The notes below the pieces were generated by a model. That model was not told where the DNA came from. It did no database searches and was given only the letters and a program-made list of their open reading frames with translations. Below are positions 7,626 to 17,576 of a stretch of DNA of 64,000 bases, in pieces (position 1 is the first letter of the stretch; every line of letters starts with the position of its first letter). The translations under genes were made by a program, and so were the position numbers. This DNA is from DVED01 sp963838375 (GTDB lineage: Bacteria; Cyanobacteriota; Cyanobacteriia; Cyanobacteriales; Geitlerinemataceae): NCBI GenBank assembly GCA_963838375.1, contig CAWIQY010000016.1, positions 62,001 through 126,000 of the forward strand. Direction: 5' to 3'.

Positions 7626-9974
7626 TCAAGCCGCCCAACTCAACTCATTCGTCAAACTACTCATCTGCTTGTGCTGCGTCACCTCCCGCCAAATCCTCGA
7701 CCATCCCGCATCATTCGCATATTCCGAAGCCGATCGATTCCTCATGTCCTCCTCCAACTCTGCTAGATAAGACTCATCCATCGCTAACCGTCCCAATAAA
7801 GAAATTAAATCGAACACCGAAACCGGTCTAAAAACACTGTTTTTTTGCATCGCTGCTAACCAAGAACTCCCTTCACAATTGGGTATAATCATCGGCACCC
7901 CCGCACGTTTAAACGTTTCCCGACCGATCGAAAACTGCGGACAATTCCCACTCAAATCCAGAACGAACGGAGGTCTTCGATCCCCCAATCGATCGAGAAA
8001 TTCCCCCTCATCAGCCATTGCCGTCACCCATTGACTATCCCCTTGCCAAGTTTCCCCCGGCAATGGTTCAACAGCACCCCCTCCCGCCATGAAAACGGCA
8101 GGATACAACTCAGCCGGAAATAGGCGAGTACAGACTTTCCAAACTGCATAGGCAAACACCATGGTCGATCGATGCGCGAGAATGAAAGGAGGTGCTGCCG
8201 ATTGCCAACTCCCCCCAAAACGATCGGGAAGTTGTCGCCAGTAGGGAACCACTGCCGTCCGCGCATGGGGTAGGAGATCTCCCTCACCCGAAAGTGCCGA
8301 CAAGCTACAACTCACTAACGTCAAGTTGCGGAACTCTTTCAACAACGACAGCAAGATTTGGATATCCCCTTTCTCCTGGCAATGACTTCTGAGTACATCT
8401 GTCCGAACATAAACCGGGATACTCCTCAATGCTGAAGCAATGCCACTCTGGAGTTGCGTCGGCACATCCAGCAACCACAGGCATAAGATTTGACGAGGAG
8501 TACAAAACTCTTCCAGACTAGACACCGCACAAGCAACACCCAGCAGCGCCTCAGCCTCTCGACTATCCTCCAAACCCGACGCTTTTGCCGCTTCAGGAGA
8601 AAGGACAATTTTTCCAATAATATTGTGATACTTGAATGCCGCCGCTCGTTTTTTGGTTAGGGGTGCATCGACGTAATACACGAGATCCCCAAGATGCTTG
8701 AGATAGTAGATGGTTTGAATGGCGTGTTCCCGTGCGGGTGAATTTTCCTCAAAAAATTGCTCGTTGAGGACGATTGCAATTAACGATCTGCCTTTGAGCA
8801 TTTTGCCAATCGTCCACTCCATCGAGTGTTCAACGCGATCGTGCATTTGGCGATAGCTGGTTTTCGTTGCACCCGCTAAATCTTTCAGCAAACTGCGATC
8901 GTATGCCAGTTCCAAACACGCCTCCGCAATCTCATCAAGACTCTGACAAGCCTGAAAGGAATGGTTGATGGGAATGCCTTCCATGGCGTGTTTGTGCGCG
9001 ACAATCGGCAAACCCGTGGTTAGCGCTTCCACCGCCTTAATCTTCAATCCCGTACTGAACGTCATCGGTACGACGATCGCATCAATGGCAGCATAGAAGG
9101 ATTCCACACTCTCAACCCATCCCATCAACTCAATGCCGCCTCTGCCGGCAAATTCTTGAAGATCGGTACACATCCCTCCCGCAAATTTAATCTTAATCGG
9201 AGCCAAATACTTGCGAAATTTCGGCAAAACATTGTGAATAAATGCCTTAGCATTCTGCACGTTAATGCTGTTGCGAACCCCAATGTTTCCCAAAACCAGA
9301 TAATCTTCATCTTCTGGGGTTAACACTCGAGCGATCGGGTTTTGGGGTTCGATATGGTGCAAGGTGCAAACAGGTGTCGGTGAAATTTGGCGGAAAAAGT
9401 CTTCCTCCTGTTCCTTAATCGCCCAAATTAAATCCGATCGTTGCAAGGCAATGGCTTCCTGATCTTGGGTGGTGTGGAAGTATTCACGACCGATGCCTTG
9501 TGCTTCCAGGAGTTGTCGCCGACCTGTAAATCGATCGTGGGTATCGAGAATGCGGTAAACATGGGAAGGAGCATACTCGAAAGCCTTGCTCAGATAGGGA
9601 TAGTTAACAACAAACGCATCAAAATATCGATGGGAAAACAACCATCTCAGATAGTCCCCAATCCCATAATCCCACCATTCATCAATCCGATGATCTTCCC
9701 CTTCCGCTTCTGCGTGTAAAGGACGAGTTGGAGGAACTTGATAAAATGAATCCCATTGCTGAGACATTTGCCGCAACGATTCACCAGGAATCCCTGCCAC
9801 CCACTCTAAAGGATAGTGTAAAAAGTGAATGCGAGCGCCGCGTTCTTGGAACTGCCGACAGACTGAATAAACTCGCTTACGGTTTCCTTGATCGAGGGGA
9901 TAAGTCGGTGTGGGAGATAACACCAAAATATCCATTCCTTGGAGATTTGTTCGATGGTTCATCGGGAAAACCAT
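7626..9974 (-). CDS. Large glycosyltransferase, GT4-like N-terminal half
   Basis: 782 residues, about twice the usual size. Residues ~14-385 form a GT-B enzyme: MDILVLSPTPTYPLDQGNRKR as the N-terminal Rossmann start, LVLGNIGVRNS, and the donor-site region STGLKIKAVEALTTGLPIVAHK. Residues ~395-770 are a second domain opening with SLIAIVLNEQFF, with HAIQTIYYLKHLGD and a late SIGRETFKRAGVPMIIPNCEG that also resembles a glycosyltransferase donor site; I cannot place it securely. The annotated ATG overlaps the last base of the upstream GT2 gene; the Met at 9935 is an alternative because the Rossmann fold starts there. GC content is normal, unlike the genes downstream. Confidence 0.8.
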   Translation of the reverse strand: MVFPMNHRTNLQGMDILVLSPTPTYPLDQGNRKRVYSVCRQFQERGARIHFLHYPLEWVAGIPGESLRQMSQQWDSFYQVPPTRPLHAEAEGEDHRIDEWWDYGIGDYLRWLFSHRYFDAFVVNYPYLSKAFEYAPSHVYRILDTHDRFTGRRQLLEAQGIGREYFHTTQDQEAIALQRSDLIWAIKEQEEDFFRQISPTPVCTLHHIEPQNPIARVLTPEDEDYLVLGNIGVRNSINVQNAKAFIHNVLPKFRKYLAPIKIKFAGGMCTDLQEFAGRGGIELMGWVESVESFYAAIDAIVVPMTFSTGLKIKAVEALTTGLPIVAHKHAMEGIPINHSFQACQSLDEIAEACLELAYDRSLLKDLAGATKTSYRQMHDRVEHSMEWTIGKMLKGRSLIAIVLNEQFFEENSPAREHAIQTIYYLKHLGDLVYYVDAPLTKKRAAAFKYHNIIGKIVLSPEAAKASGLEDSREAEALLGVACAVSSLEEFCTPRQILCLWLLDVPTQLQSGIASALRSIPVYVRTDVLRSHCQEKGDIQILLSLLKEFRNLTLVSCSLSALSGEGDLLPHARTAVVPYWRQLPDRFGGSWQSAAPPFILAHRSTMVFAYAVWKVCTRLFPAELYPAVFMAGGGAVEPLPGETWQGDSQWVTAMADEGEFLDRLGDRRPPFVLDLSGNCPQFSIGRETFKRAGVPMIIPNCEGSSWLAAMQKNSVFRPVSVFDLISLLGRLAMDESYLAELEEDMRNRSASEYANDAGWSRIWREVTQHKQMSSLTNELSWAA

Positions 9975-10930
9975 TATCTACGTCCTCCCTTTTCTTCTAC
10001 ATCTGCAAACCCGGCCAACATCAGTGTTGCCATCGCTGAAAGAACAGAAAGTTGCTCGCCAAATTGCTGGGAACTATCCGTTTTGTAGAACAATCCCCGA
10101 ATGTTGCGTTCTTTGGGTGGCAACCGGAAGAAATACTCTAGAACCCAATCCCATCCAGCCGTGGCATTACCGATCGCAGTCTCTGGGTGCATCATGTAAT
10201 CCGAAACCGCTTGCCAAACAATACGCTGTCTAAACCAAGACTGTTTTAAACGTTTCCGTTCGACCAGGTGAGAAACAACGGCATCAGGTGCATAGATTGC
10301 CAACTTTCCACTTTCTTTGAGACTATTTAACAGGCTGATTTCTTCATTACTCATCAGCACTGAGCCTCCTCCTTTTCGTCCCAAAGTGGTATCGAATCCA
10401 CCTCGATCGAGAATGTCTTGGGTACGAAACGAAATATTTGTTCCTGCCAACCATTCTCCCTCTCGCACCACGCGAGTTTCTCCACCCCAATTCACCGCAG
10501 ACACGTAACCCAATAAAGAATCACCCAACCAAGTCGGTCGTTCAACTTCCCACATTGGATCGACTCGACCGCCAACCACCGCTGCATCTTTACCGAATAG
10601 ATCGAAGGCGGTCAAAACATTTTCTAGCCACGTTGGGGAAGCGATCGCATCATCATCCATATAGGCAATAAATTCAGTCCCACACTGTTGAGCTGAAACG
10701 TTTCGAGCATTCGATAATCCGGGTATGGGTTCGAGAATATACTCGATTTGGGAGTTGCCTTGGTATTGAGATCGAACGTTTTCGGCATATTCCCGATCGG
10801 GCGAATTATCCATAACAATAATTCGGTATTTCTCAGCAGCTAGAGTTTGCTCCGTCAAGCTTTTAATGGCTTTAGGCAAAACATCATAGCGATTGTAAGT
10901 ACAAATAACAGCAGCAATTCGGGGTGACAT
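9974..10930 (-). CDS. Family 2 glycosyltransferase
   Basis: 318 residues, GT-A fold. AAVICTYNRYDVLPKAIKSL is the nucleotide-sugar binding start, IAYMDDDA is the DxD-type metal site (about residues 88-95), and GGFDTTLGRKGG precedes the usual NEEISLL (E-D/E) catalytic acid region. The stop overlaps the next gene's start by one base. It probably adds one sugar to a surface polysaccharide or lipid carrier. No transmembrane segments are obvious, so it is likely cytoplasmic or peripherally bound. Confidence 0.88.
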   Translation of the reverse strand: MSPRIAAVICTYNRYDVLPKAIKSLTEQTLAAEKYRIIVMDNSPDREYAENVRSQYQGNSQIEYILEPIPGLSNARNVSAQQCGTEFIAYMDDDAIASPTWLENVLTAFDLFGKDAAVVGGRVDPMWEVERPTWLGDSLLGYVSAVNWGGETRVVREGEWLAGTNISFRTQDILDRGGFDTTLGRKGGGSVLMSNEEISLLNSLKESGKLAIYAPDAVVSHLVERKRLKQSWFRQRIVWQAVSDYMMHPETAIGNATAGWDWVLEYFFRLPPKERNIRGLFYKTDSSQQFGEQLSVLSAMATLMLAGFADVEEKGGRR

Positions 10931-11011
10931 AGGAGAAAGCGATAACTAACTAGTTTGCCTTGAGAAGAACAATATCTTCAGGCACAAAAAATACTAAGAT
11001 TATCAAAAAAA

Positions 11012-12623
11012 TCATGAATTTTCATAGGGACATAACCTGAGTTGAGAAAAAGCAACCCCTAAAATTCGATTGTCTCCGGTCTCTGGATAAACTTCGCTAG
11101 CTTTTACAGGAGTTGGAATCAAGAATAAAATTCTTGTGATCCCAGACATTCTTGAAGCAGTAATTATTCCTTTAAAAGTAAATAGATTTTCAGTTCTGTG
11201 GTGACTTAAAGCTATTTCACTATTATCGATGAAACATCGAATTTTGTCAACATTTTCGTCCAAAATAGAGTTAATTACTTGTAGGGTTAACTGCGTTGTT
11301 TCTTCTCGATCCAAAAATACATCGAAATAGAAAAATGCATCGGCGCTGTCCAACGAAATGGAATGCCCGATCAATCGTATTCCATCGGATAAAATCCACA
11401 CTCTGAAGATAAGGGAAACTCAGCATCAATTTCAATACGAGTTCCGGATTGAGTAGTCCCCACAGAAAAGCCAGGAAGTAATCGAATCGGGCATCAGTAA
11501 GCTACTTGTCAGAACTTTAAGCTGAAACTCCATACTTTCAACCGATAGCTGAAGAGCTGCTAACTCATTTAATAATCCATCAGCCAGCCTTTCTTTATAA
11601 TCTCTATTCAGTTTTTCTTTGAGAAATTCAAGTTTCTTAGTGATTCGATCTGGACTCACTTCTAAATCCGCGACGGAGAGTGAAGCAACACTAGTAGATT
11701 TAGGGAGATCTGGAGCTTGGTTGAGAATTTCAGTTGCCTGATGGTAAAACTGAGTATGTTGTAGATCGGTTTCCATAGGTGAACGGCTCTGAACGTCGGT
11801 CTCTACAATATCAACTTCTTCTTGGACAAGATACTGTCCATCTAAAATAGCTGCTAATTTTTCACGAACATTGGGCAGATTGGGTTGAATTTCAATTGCA
11901 TAATGATAAGCCTCGATTGCCTCATTTTGCTGATGATTGGCGAGTAAGGCATCCGCCAGATTTTCGTAAAGGGATACAGGCTGTTTTGAATCTATGGCGA
12001 TCGCGTGACGATAGCTCTCGATCGCTCCTGCTACATCGCCATACTTGACTTGAACTTCCCCCAATAAACGATAAACACCTGGATTGTCTGGATCTAATCG
12101 ACTTGCTTCTCGGTAAGCTAAAATCGCTTTCTCAAACTCCTCATTCTGAACGAGTAAATTAGCTAAATTAAGATAGACCCAAAAAGGTTGTTCAGGTTGA
12201 ATTTCAACTGCCTTCTGATAACTCGAAATCGCCCCATCCACATCCCCATTCTCCTCTGAGCCTGCCCCAACAAACTGTACGTGGTCACATCATCCGGATG
12301 CAAAGCGATCGCCTTCTGATACGCGGCAATTGCCTCCATCCTGTTCTTGCCGATCAGTGCAAACCCCAAATGTCGATAGATCCAAAACGGCGGACTCGGA
12401 TCGAGATCGATCGCCCGTCGGTATGACTCAATAGCACCCGCAAATTCTCCAGCCCTTCCGACAACTGCCCAATCTGATGTAGCGCCGCCAAATTGTTGTT
12501 TTCAGTGCTCAATATGGCACGATACTCCGCGATCGATTCCGCTACTTTTCCTTGAGATTGCAGTTGTTTGGCTCGGGCAAACTTTTCCCGAATCGTGTTG
12601 GTGAGGTTGGAGTCAGACAACAT
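11012..12623 (-). pseudogene. TPR-repeat protein with three frame breaks
   Basis: Start ATG at 12623 (MLSDSNLTNT). Tetratricopeptide repeats are read as AESIAEYRAIL, AGAIESYRRAI, EAIAAYQKAIALHP, GAISSYQKAVEIQP, KAILAYREASRLDP, GAIESYRHAIAI and EAIEAYHYAIEIQP, but in three frames: changes occur near 12445, 12245 and 11420. Between ~11870 and ~11440 is a charged linker and coiled coil; the last 130 codons (SDGIRLIGHSISLDS...LRLCPYENS) form a separate beta-rich domain. Joined, it is about 535 residues. Such TPR proteins often precede glycosyltransferases or sulfotransferases in cyanobacterial glycan loci. Three independent breaks in a gene with otherwise clean codons suggest indel errors. Confidence 0.75.
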
Positions 12624-13116
12624 AATTAACCTAAGATTAATCCAGAAGCGAAGCAAGAATGCGATCGAAAAATATCGATCTATTAACCGCTAAAACGGCT
12701 ATAAAACAACAACATAATCTCGACATCAATCATCGATGTTATGTCATTTCTAAACAGAATCTTGCTGAAAAATAATTAACCCAAGTCCGAAAAGTGATAC
12801 CTCGCGCTGAATTTCTTAACCGTGGTAGACGCCAATAAATAATTTAACAGGTAAAAGTGTACCGAACCGATGTTCCCCGATTTAGATTTAAACTCTTAAA
12901 TTCACTGAAATCCTGTAGAACTTACACTTATGAGTGTCGCAAAAGCTCAGTTCAATTTAGGATGCGCAAGGGTTTTAGCAGACTTTCTAGAGATACCTTA
13001 TCTCAAGATATCCGATCTGTCAACTCAAAAATCGTAAAGTTTTCCGGGCGATCAGATCGAGCCAGGTGATTGGGAAAATTTGGGGCATAGACCCATGCCA
13101 TTTGAACCCATCCCCA
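12624..13116. other. Intergenic, no gene seen
   Basis: 493 bases between the TPR gene start and the SGNH hydrolase stop. No convincing ORF, hairpin or repeat was found; it presumably carries the promoter of the minus-strand glycan run at its left side. Confidence 0.5.
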
Positions 13117-13806
13117 CTAAACCGAAAGCGCCTCCCAACCCACCACATCTTCAAACAAAGATTGATAGCCCAAGGTATTGGGATGCAAGCCATCTGAAGT
13201 CAGCCGTTGCCGCCACCAACTGTCGCCCCGTGCCATCCAACGATCGAACAAATCCAGATAAGGAATTTGCCGCTGCTGACACGCCTGCCGCGTCGCCTCT
13301 TTGTAGCGATGCTGATCCGCATGGGTATAGTGCAAACAATCCAGGAACGGCATTTTAGCTTCGTCTACAGGAACCATACCGACAAACAACACCGGACAAA
13401 GTTGCCGAGACCGATCGAGCAGCGCTTCCATTTCGGCTACGAACTCATCAAATTCAGTATAGTTGCGACCGTTTTTCCGTCCCAACCGGGGGGAATCATT
13501 CGTCCCCACCGACAGAATCATTAAATCCGGGAGACGATTTCGCAGTTCTCCCCGCTGCCGAAACTCTCCTTCTAACCGTTGGGCGACTTGTTGCGTCCGA
13601 TCGCCCCGAATGCCTAAATTATACAAAACATGACCGCCAGTCTCTGGCAACATCCACCACCGCCGCAATTGTTCCACCCAACCGCCACGTTCGGGATCGC
13701 CAAACCCGTAGACGAGGCTATCTCCCAGAGCAACAACGCGCAGAGGTTGACCGGAATCGGTGGGAGACAAAGGCGATCGAGAGGAAGAAGGTGCAAAAAT
13801 CTGCAT
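13117..13806 (-). CDS. SGNH/GDSL-family hydrolase
   Basis: 229 residues. Block I is VVALGDSLVYGFG (nucleophile Ser), block II the Gly in NLGIRGDRT, block III SVGTND, and block V DGLHPN with the catalytic Asp/His pair. All four SGNH residues are present, so it should be an active esterase/lipase or acyl-hydrolase. A short proline/serine-rich N-terminus lacks a clear signal peptide, suggesting a cytoplasmic enzyme. It stands alone; the upstream spacer contains a MITE. Substrate unknown. Confidence 0.88.
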   Translation of the reverse strand: MQIFAPSSSRSPLSPTDSGQPLRVVALGDSLVYGFGDPERGGWVEQLRRWWMLPETGGHVLYNLGIRGDRTQQVAQRLEGEFRQRGELRNRLPDLMILSVGTNDSPRLGRKNGRNYTEFDEFVAEMEALLDRSRQLCPVLFVGMVPVDEAKMPFLDCLHYTHADQHRYKEATRQACQQRQIPYLDLFDRWMARGDSWWRQRLTSDGLHPNTLGYQSLFEDVVGWEALSV

Positions 13807-13928
13807 TGAAAGTGACGGTTTTAGACGATTTTACAACTAGACAAGATTGTATACAGTTCTACACTATTAAGTAGAATTACTCAAGCTGGGGATGCGCGAC
13901 CTGTACCCTTGTCCCGTTGAGTCGGGAT

Positions 13929-13993
13929 GGGCGAAGCATTTGCATAAATTTCATCCGTTCGTATGTGGGATTTTCAGGCAAATGCTTCTCCCC
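13929..13993. repeat. MITE-like palindromic repeat, copy A
   Basis: Terminal inverted repeats GGGCGAAGCATTTGC (13929-13943) and GCAAATGCTTCTCCC (from 13978), about 65 bp in total. Same family at 40432, 50414 and 60275. Middle: ATAAATT...GTATGTGGGATTTTC, shared with copy B. Confidence 0.8.
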
Positions 13994-14111
13994 TACAAGA
14001 ATTCGTCCGCGCCTGCTATGCACTCAGCTATAAAATAGAAGTATCGATCGTCTCTAGAGTTCCCAAACTCCAACGATCGACCCTCAACTATCAACTATTA
14101 ACTCTTCTACT

Positions 14112-14510
14112 ATGTCACCCTGGACCAGTTTAGTTACCATTCTCGCCTTAATCGTTTATTTCGCAGTTACCCTAAATGTGGGTAGAGCGCGACTAAAATA
14201 TCAAATCAAACCCCCAGCCATGACAGGTTCTCCGGATTTCGAGCGCGTGATTCGAGTCCAACAAAATACCCTCGAACAGCTCATTCTCTTTATTCCTGCT
14301 TTGTGGGTATTTTCCTATTTTGTCAGCCCGGTTTGGGGTGCTGGAATTGGCGCGGTTTGGATTCTCGGACGTATTCTATTTGCTTGGGGATATTATCAAG
14401 CAGCAGAAAAACGAACCATAGGATTTGGAATTAGCACATTAGGAACTTTGACGCTATTAATCGGTTCGTTAGTGGGAATAGGAATTTCCCTTTGGCAAAC
14501 CTCTGTTTAG
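14112..14510 (+). CDS. MAPEG-family membrane protein
   Basis: 132 residues with four hydrophobic helices (about 5-25, 58-80, 82-102 and 108-130). Motif FERVIRVQQNTLEQL after the first helix is the MAPEG signature (R-x-Q-N-x-x-E). The family includes microsomal glutathione transferases and leukotriene synthases; bacterial members are probably glutathione-dependent membrane detoxification enzymes. It is followed 21 bases later by a Uma2 gene on the same strand, with no obvious functional link. Confidence 0.88.
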   Translation: MSPWTSLVTILALIVYFAVTLNVGRARLKYQIKPPAMTGSPDFERVIRVQQNTLEQLILFIPALWVFSYFVSPVWGAGIGAVWILGRILFAWGYYQAAEKRTIGFGISTLGTLTLLIGSLVGIGISLWQTSV

Positions 14511-14531
14511 AACTGATATATAGCGTTTCTC

Positions 14532-15299
14532 ATGATAGTCACAGCTACCCATTCTGAAATTACCTGGGAAAAACTTCCCGACGACTTCATTCTCCCCGAC
14601 GATCCCGTGGATAATATTACTCAGCCCCTGCTGGCAGCTGCCCTGACAGATAGTTTAGCGGTGGCGGGAAAACTATCCGACAAGACCCTCACTCCAACCA
14701 ATTACGGCATCTGTGCGACGCTGAGTGGTAAATTTGTGGTCAAAGCTCCAGATTGGGCATTTGTGCCGAATATTTGGGTTTCGAGAGAAGAAGTCGATCG
14801 CAGTTATACCCCCAAACTCCAAGGCGAAATTCCGGTAATTGTCATGGAGTTTCTGTCGGAAACCGATGGCGGCGAATACTCAGTTAAACCAACATATCCA
14901 CCGGGAAAATGGTTGTTCTACGAGCAAGTCTTACAAGTTCCCTACTACATTATTTTCGAGCCGAAATCCGGTGCTTTAGAAGTGTATAAACTCGAGGATT
15001 CGGGACATTACCAATTACAGGAAGCCAATGAAGATGGACGTTCCTGGATTTCCTCGATCGATCTCCTTTTAGGCGTTTGGCAGGGAACGCGAGAACACCG
15101 AACGGGATATTGGTTGCGATGGTGGGATGAAGCGGGGGAACTGTTGTTATGGGGGGTGGAGTTAGTTGAGACAGAACGGCAACGCGCTGAGGTAGAACGG
15201 CAACGCGCTGAGGCAGAACGACAAGCTAAAGAATCCGCCGAACAACGTGCCGAACGGTTAGCCGCACAACTTCGAGATCTAGGAATCGAACCAGAATAA
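14532..15299 (+). CDS. Uma2-family (DUF820) protein with coiled-coil tail
   Basis: 255 residues. The PD-(D/E)XK-like core shows PDWAFVPNIWVS, IPVIVMEFLSE and YYIIFEPKSGALEVYKL, the conserved Uma2 pattern. It ends in a charged coiled coil built from repeats of ERQRAEVERQRAEAER (an 18-bp near-duplicate in the DNA, about 15170-15215), as is common in this family. Uma2 proteins are abundant in cyanobacteria; nuclease activity is presumed from fold and the biological role is unknown. Start ATG chosen as the first in frame after the MAPEG stop. Confidence 0.88.
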   Translation: MIVTATHSEITWEKLPDDFILPDDPVDNITQPLLAAALTDSLAVAGKLSDKTLTPTNYGICATLSGKFVVKAPDWAFVPNIWVSREEVDRSYTPKLQGEIPVIVMEFLSETDGGEYSVKPTYPPGKWLFYEQVLQVPYYIIFEPKSGALEVYKLEDSGHYQLQEANEDGRSWISSIDLLLGVWQGTREHRTGYWLRWWDEAGELLLWGVELVETERQRAEVERQRAEAERQAKESAEQRAERLAAQLRDLGIEPE

Positions 15300-15364
15300 T
15301 AGGGCGAACGGGCGAATAACACAAAATCTGGTAGGGGTCAACAGTCAACGGCCGTTGACCCCTA

Positions 15365-16750
15365 CTATTTCCCAATACAAAATTGACTAAAAATCCGATC
15401 GAGTACAGACTCCGTAACCTCTTCTCCAGTAATTTCTCCTAGGGCGTGAATTGCCCCGCGTAAGTCGATCGTCCAAAAGTCGAAGGGCAATCCATCAACG
15501 ATCGTCTGTTGGACTTGTTGCAGAGCCGTTTTCGCCCGAATTAGAGCCGCCGCTTGCCGTTGATTAATCGCAAAATCGAGATTCCCGGCTTGCAAATTGC
15601 CCGACTTGACCGTTTCTAAAATTGCAGTTTCTAAAGCCTCAATCCCCTGATTTTTCGCTGCCGCCGTATAGACAATTTGAGAGAGATTCTCGCGGTTACA
15701 AGAAAGTTTCCTCGCAGAAACCAAATCGATTTTATTCACCACTAAAATCAACGATCGATCGCCCACTTGCTGATAAATTTCCTCATCCTCCGCCGTCCAA
15801 CCCACTTGAGCATCGATCGTCAACAACACCAAATCCGCCCCTTGTGCTGCCCGTTGCGATCGCTCTACCCCAATGCGTTCCACCCGATCGTCCGTCTCCC
15901 GAATCCCCGCCGTATCCAACACCTGCACCGGAATTCCCCCCACCACGAGTTGCGACTCCACCACATCCCGCGTCGTTCCCGGTAAATCCGTCACGATCGC
16001 CCGATCGCTGCGACTCCAGGCATTCAACAAACTCGATTTTCCCACATTCGGACGCCCAACGATCGCCACTTTCAACCCCGTTCGCAACAATTCCCCCCGA
16101 TTTGCCGTCGCTTCAATCCCGTCAATTTCCGCCACCAGCCGATCGATATCCGCCGCAATCTCCCCCTCATCCAACGGCGGTAAATCCTCCTCAAAATCCA
16201 CCCGCGCCTCAATCCCAGCCAAAATATCCAAACATTGCTCCCGCAACTGGCGAATGGGAGTTGCCAATTTTCCCTGCAACCCCAGAAGCGCCAACTGGGC
16301 CGCCGCCGGAGATTTCGCCCCCACCAAATCCGCAATACTTTCCGCTTGCGTCAAATCCAACCGTCCATTCAAAAACGCCCGCAGCGTAAACTCCCCCGGT
16401 TGCGCCAACCGCGCCTTCTGTTCCAAACACAACTGCAACACCTGCTGTACCGCCATAATTCCCCCATGACAGTGGAACTCCACCACATCCTCCCGCGTGT
16501 AAGAACGAGGCGCTTGCATGATCAGCAACAAAGCTTCATCGATGAGTTGTTGCGTTTGGGGATGACGGATATAGCCATAGAGAATGCGGTGGCTTTCCCA
16601 AACCTGCTTTCCCGGTGCATCAAACAGGGCACGGGCGATCGAAACGGCATCAGCACCAGACACCCGCACAATCCCCACACTGCCCTGCTGGGGAACAATG
16701 GCAGTGGCAATGGCGGCAATAGTATCTCCCTGTCTTCCAGTTGGGAACAT
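15365..16750 (-). CDS. mnmE: tRNA modification GTPase MnmE
   Basis: 461 residues, normal length. With MnmG it installs the carboxymethylaminomethyl group at U34 of certain tRNAs. The N-terminal folate-binding domain opens with DTIAAIATAIVPQQGSVGIVRVSG; the central G domain has GRPNVGKSSLLNA (G1), DLPGTTRD (G2), DTAGIRE (G3) and NKID (G4); the C-terminus is FCIGK, with the invariant Cys. A short upstream spacer separates it from the divergent DUF2062 gene. Intact and surely functional. Confidence 0.97.
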   Translation of the reverse strand: MFPTGRQGDTIAAIATAIVPQQGSVGIVRVSGADAVSIARALFDAPGKQVWESHRILYGYIRHPQTQQLIDEALLLIMQAPRSYTREDVVEFHCHGGIMAVQQVLQLCLEQKARLAQPGEFTLRAFLNGRLDLTQAESIADLVGAKSPAAAQLALLGLQGKLATPIRQLREQCLDILAGIEARVDFEEDLPPLDEGEIAADIDRLVAEIDGIEATANRGELLRTGLKVAIVGRPNVGKSSLLNAWSRSDRAIVTDLPGTTRDVVESQLVVGGIPVQVLDTAGIRETDDRVERIGVERSQRAAQGADLVLLTIDAQVGWTAEDEEIYQQVGDRSLILVVNKIDLVSARKLSCNRENLSQIVYTAAAKNQGIEALETAILETVKSGNLQAGNLDFAINQRQAAALIRAKTALQQVQQTIVDGLPFDFWTIDLRGAIHALGEITGEEVTESVLDRIFSQFCIGK

Positions 16751-16983
16751 AGCTTACGAGTATCTCTAATTTCTTTTAATATGAAGGATAAACAAGATAT
16801 CGAGTGCTGTTAATCATCGCTCGAGTGCCCCTCGGCATAAGTTCTGATACCCGTTGGGTAAAGGCAAATAGCATTCGCCCTTGGGTTGAGAGTCGGGGCA
16901 TCGATGCCATTTAAACCGAGAACGACTACTGACTCGTAGTTCCGAGAATTACGAGTCCCGAATAACGAATCACGATCGAAATT

Positions 16984-17559
16984 ATGCCGATTAAACAACA
17001 AATTCGTTCCCATCCCCAGAATTTCCACCCCTCTCATTCGGATCGGAGAGGGTTGACATTCCTGTCTCGGCGTTTTCGTCGCATCGGACGATACTGGTAC
17101 TGCCGGTTAATCCGAATGTCGGACTCTTCGGAACGTTTGGCAAGAGGGTTTGCTGTAGGCATTTTCAGTGGTTTTTTTCCATTCCTCGGCGCCCAAATGT
17201 TTGTCGCGCTGTTGCTAGCGATTCCTTTTCGCGCCAATAAATTGGTAGCGGCATTGGGGACTTGGGTCAGTAATCCATTGACCTATCTACCACTCTACCT
17301 ATTCAATTTTAAATTAGGTTGCACCTTATTGGGTTCGACACCTGATTTTTCTTCAGATGGATTGTCCTCCACCGAAGCATTACTGACATTAAAGGAAGAG
17401 TTTCTATCAGCACTTCTGGTGGGATGTACGGTTTCTGGACTCATTGCCAGTACGATCGGTTATATATTCGCGTTGAGATCGATCCGTTCTTGGCGACAAC
17501 ACCGGCGGTACGAACGAACTCACGCTCGCCAACGATCGAGATCGAAAATCAGAGATTAA
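16984..17559 (+). CDS. DUF2062 membrane protein
   Basis: 191 residues. The conserved DUF2062 block is ARGFAVGIFSGFFPFLGAQM followed by FRANKLVAALGTWVSNPLTY, then a second hydrophobic segment near residues 140-165 (LVGCTVSGLIASTIGYIFAL) and a basic tail. Probably an inner-membrane protein of unknown function. The basic N-terminus before the domain may be shorter if translation starts at the internal Met in RMSDSSERL (about 17119). Convergent with the next gene. Confidence 0.85.
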   Translation: MPIKQQIRSHPQNFHPSHSDRRGLTFLSRRFRRIGRYWYCRLIRMSDSSERLARGFAVGIFSGFFPFLGAQMFVALLLAIPFRANKLVAALGTWVSNPLTYLPLYLFNFKLGCTLLGSTPDFSSDGLSSTEALLTLKEEFLSALLVGCTVSGLIASTIGYIFALRSIRSWRQHRRYERTHARQRSRSKIRD

Positions 17560-17576
17560 CGTTATTCTCTGAATCT

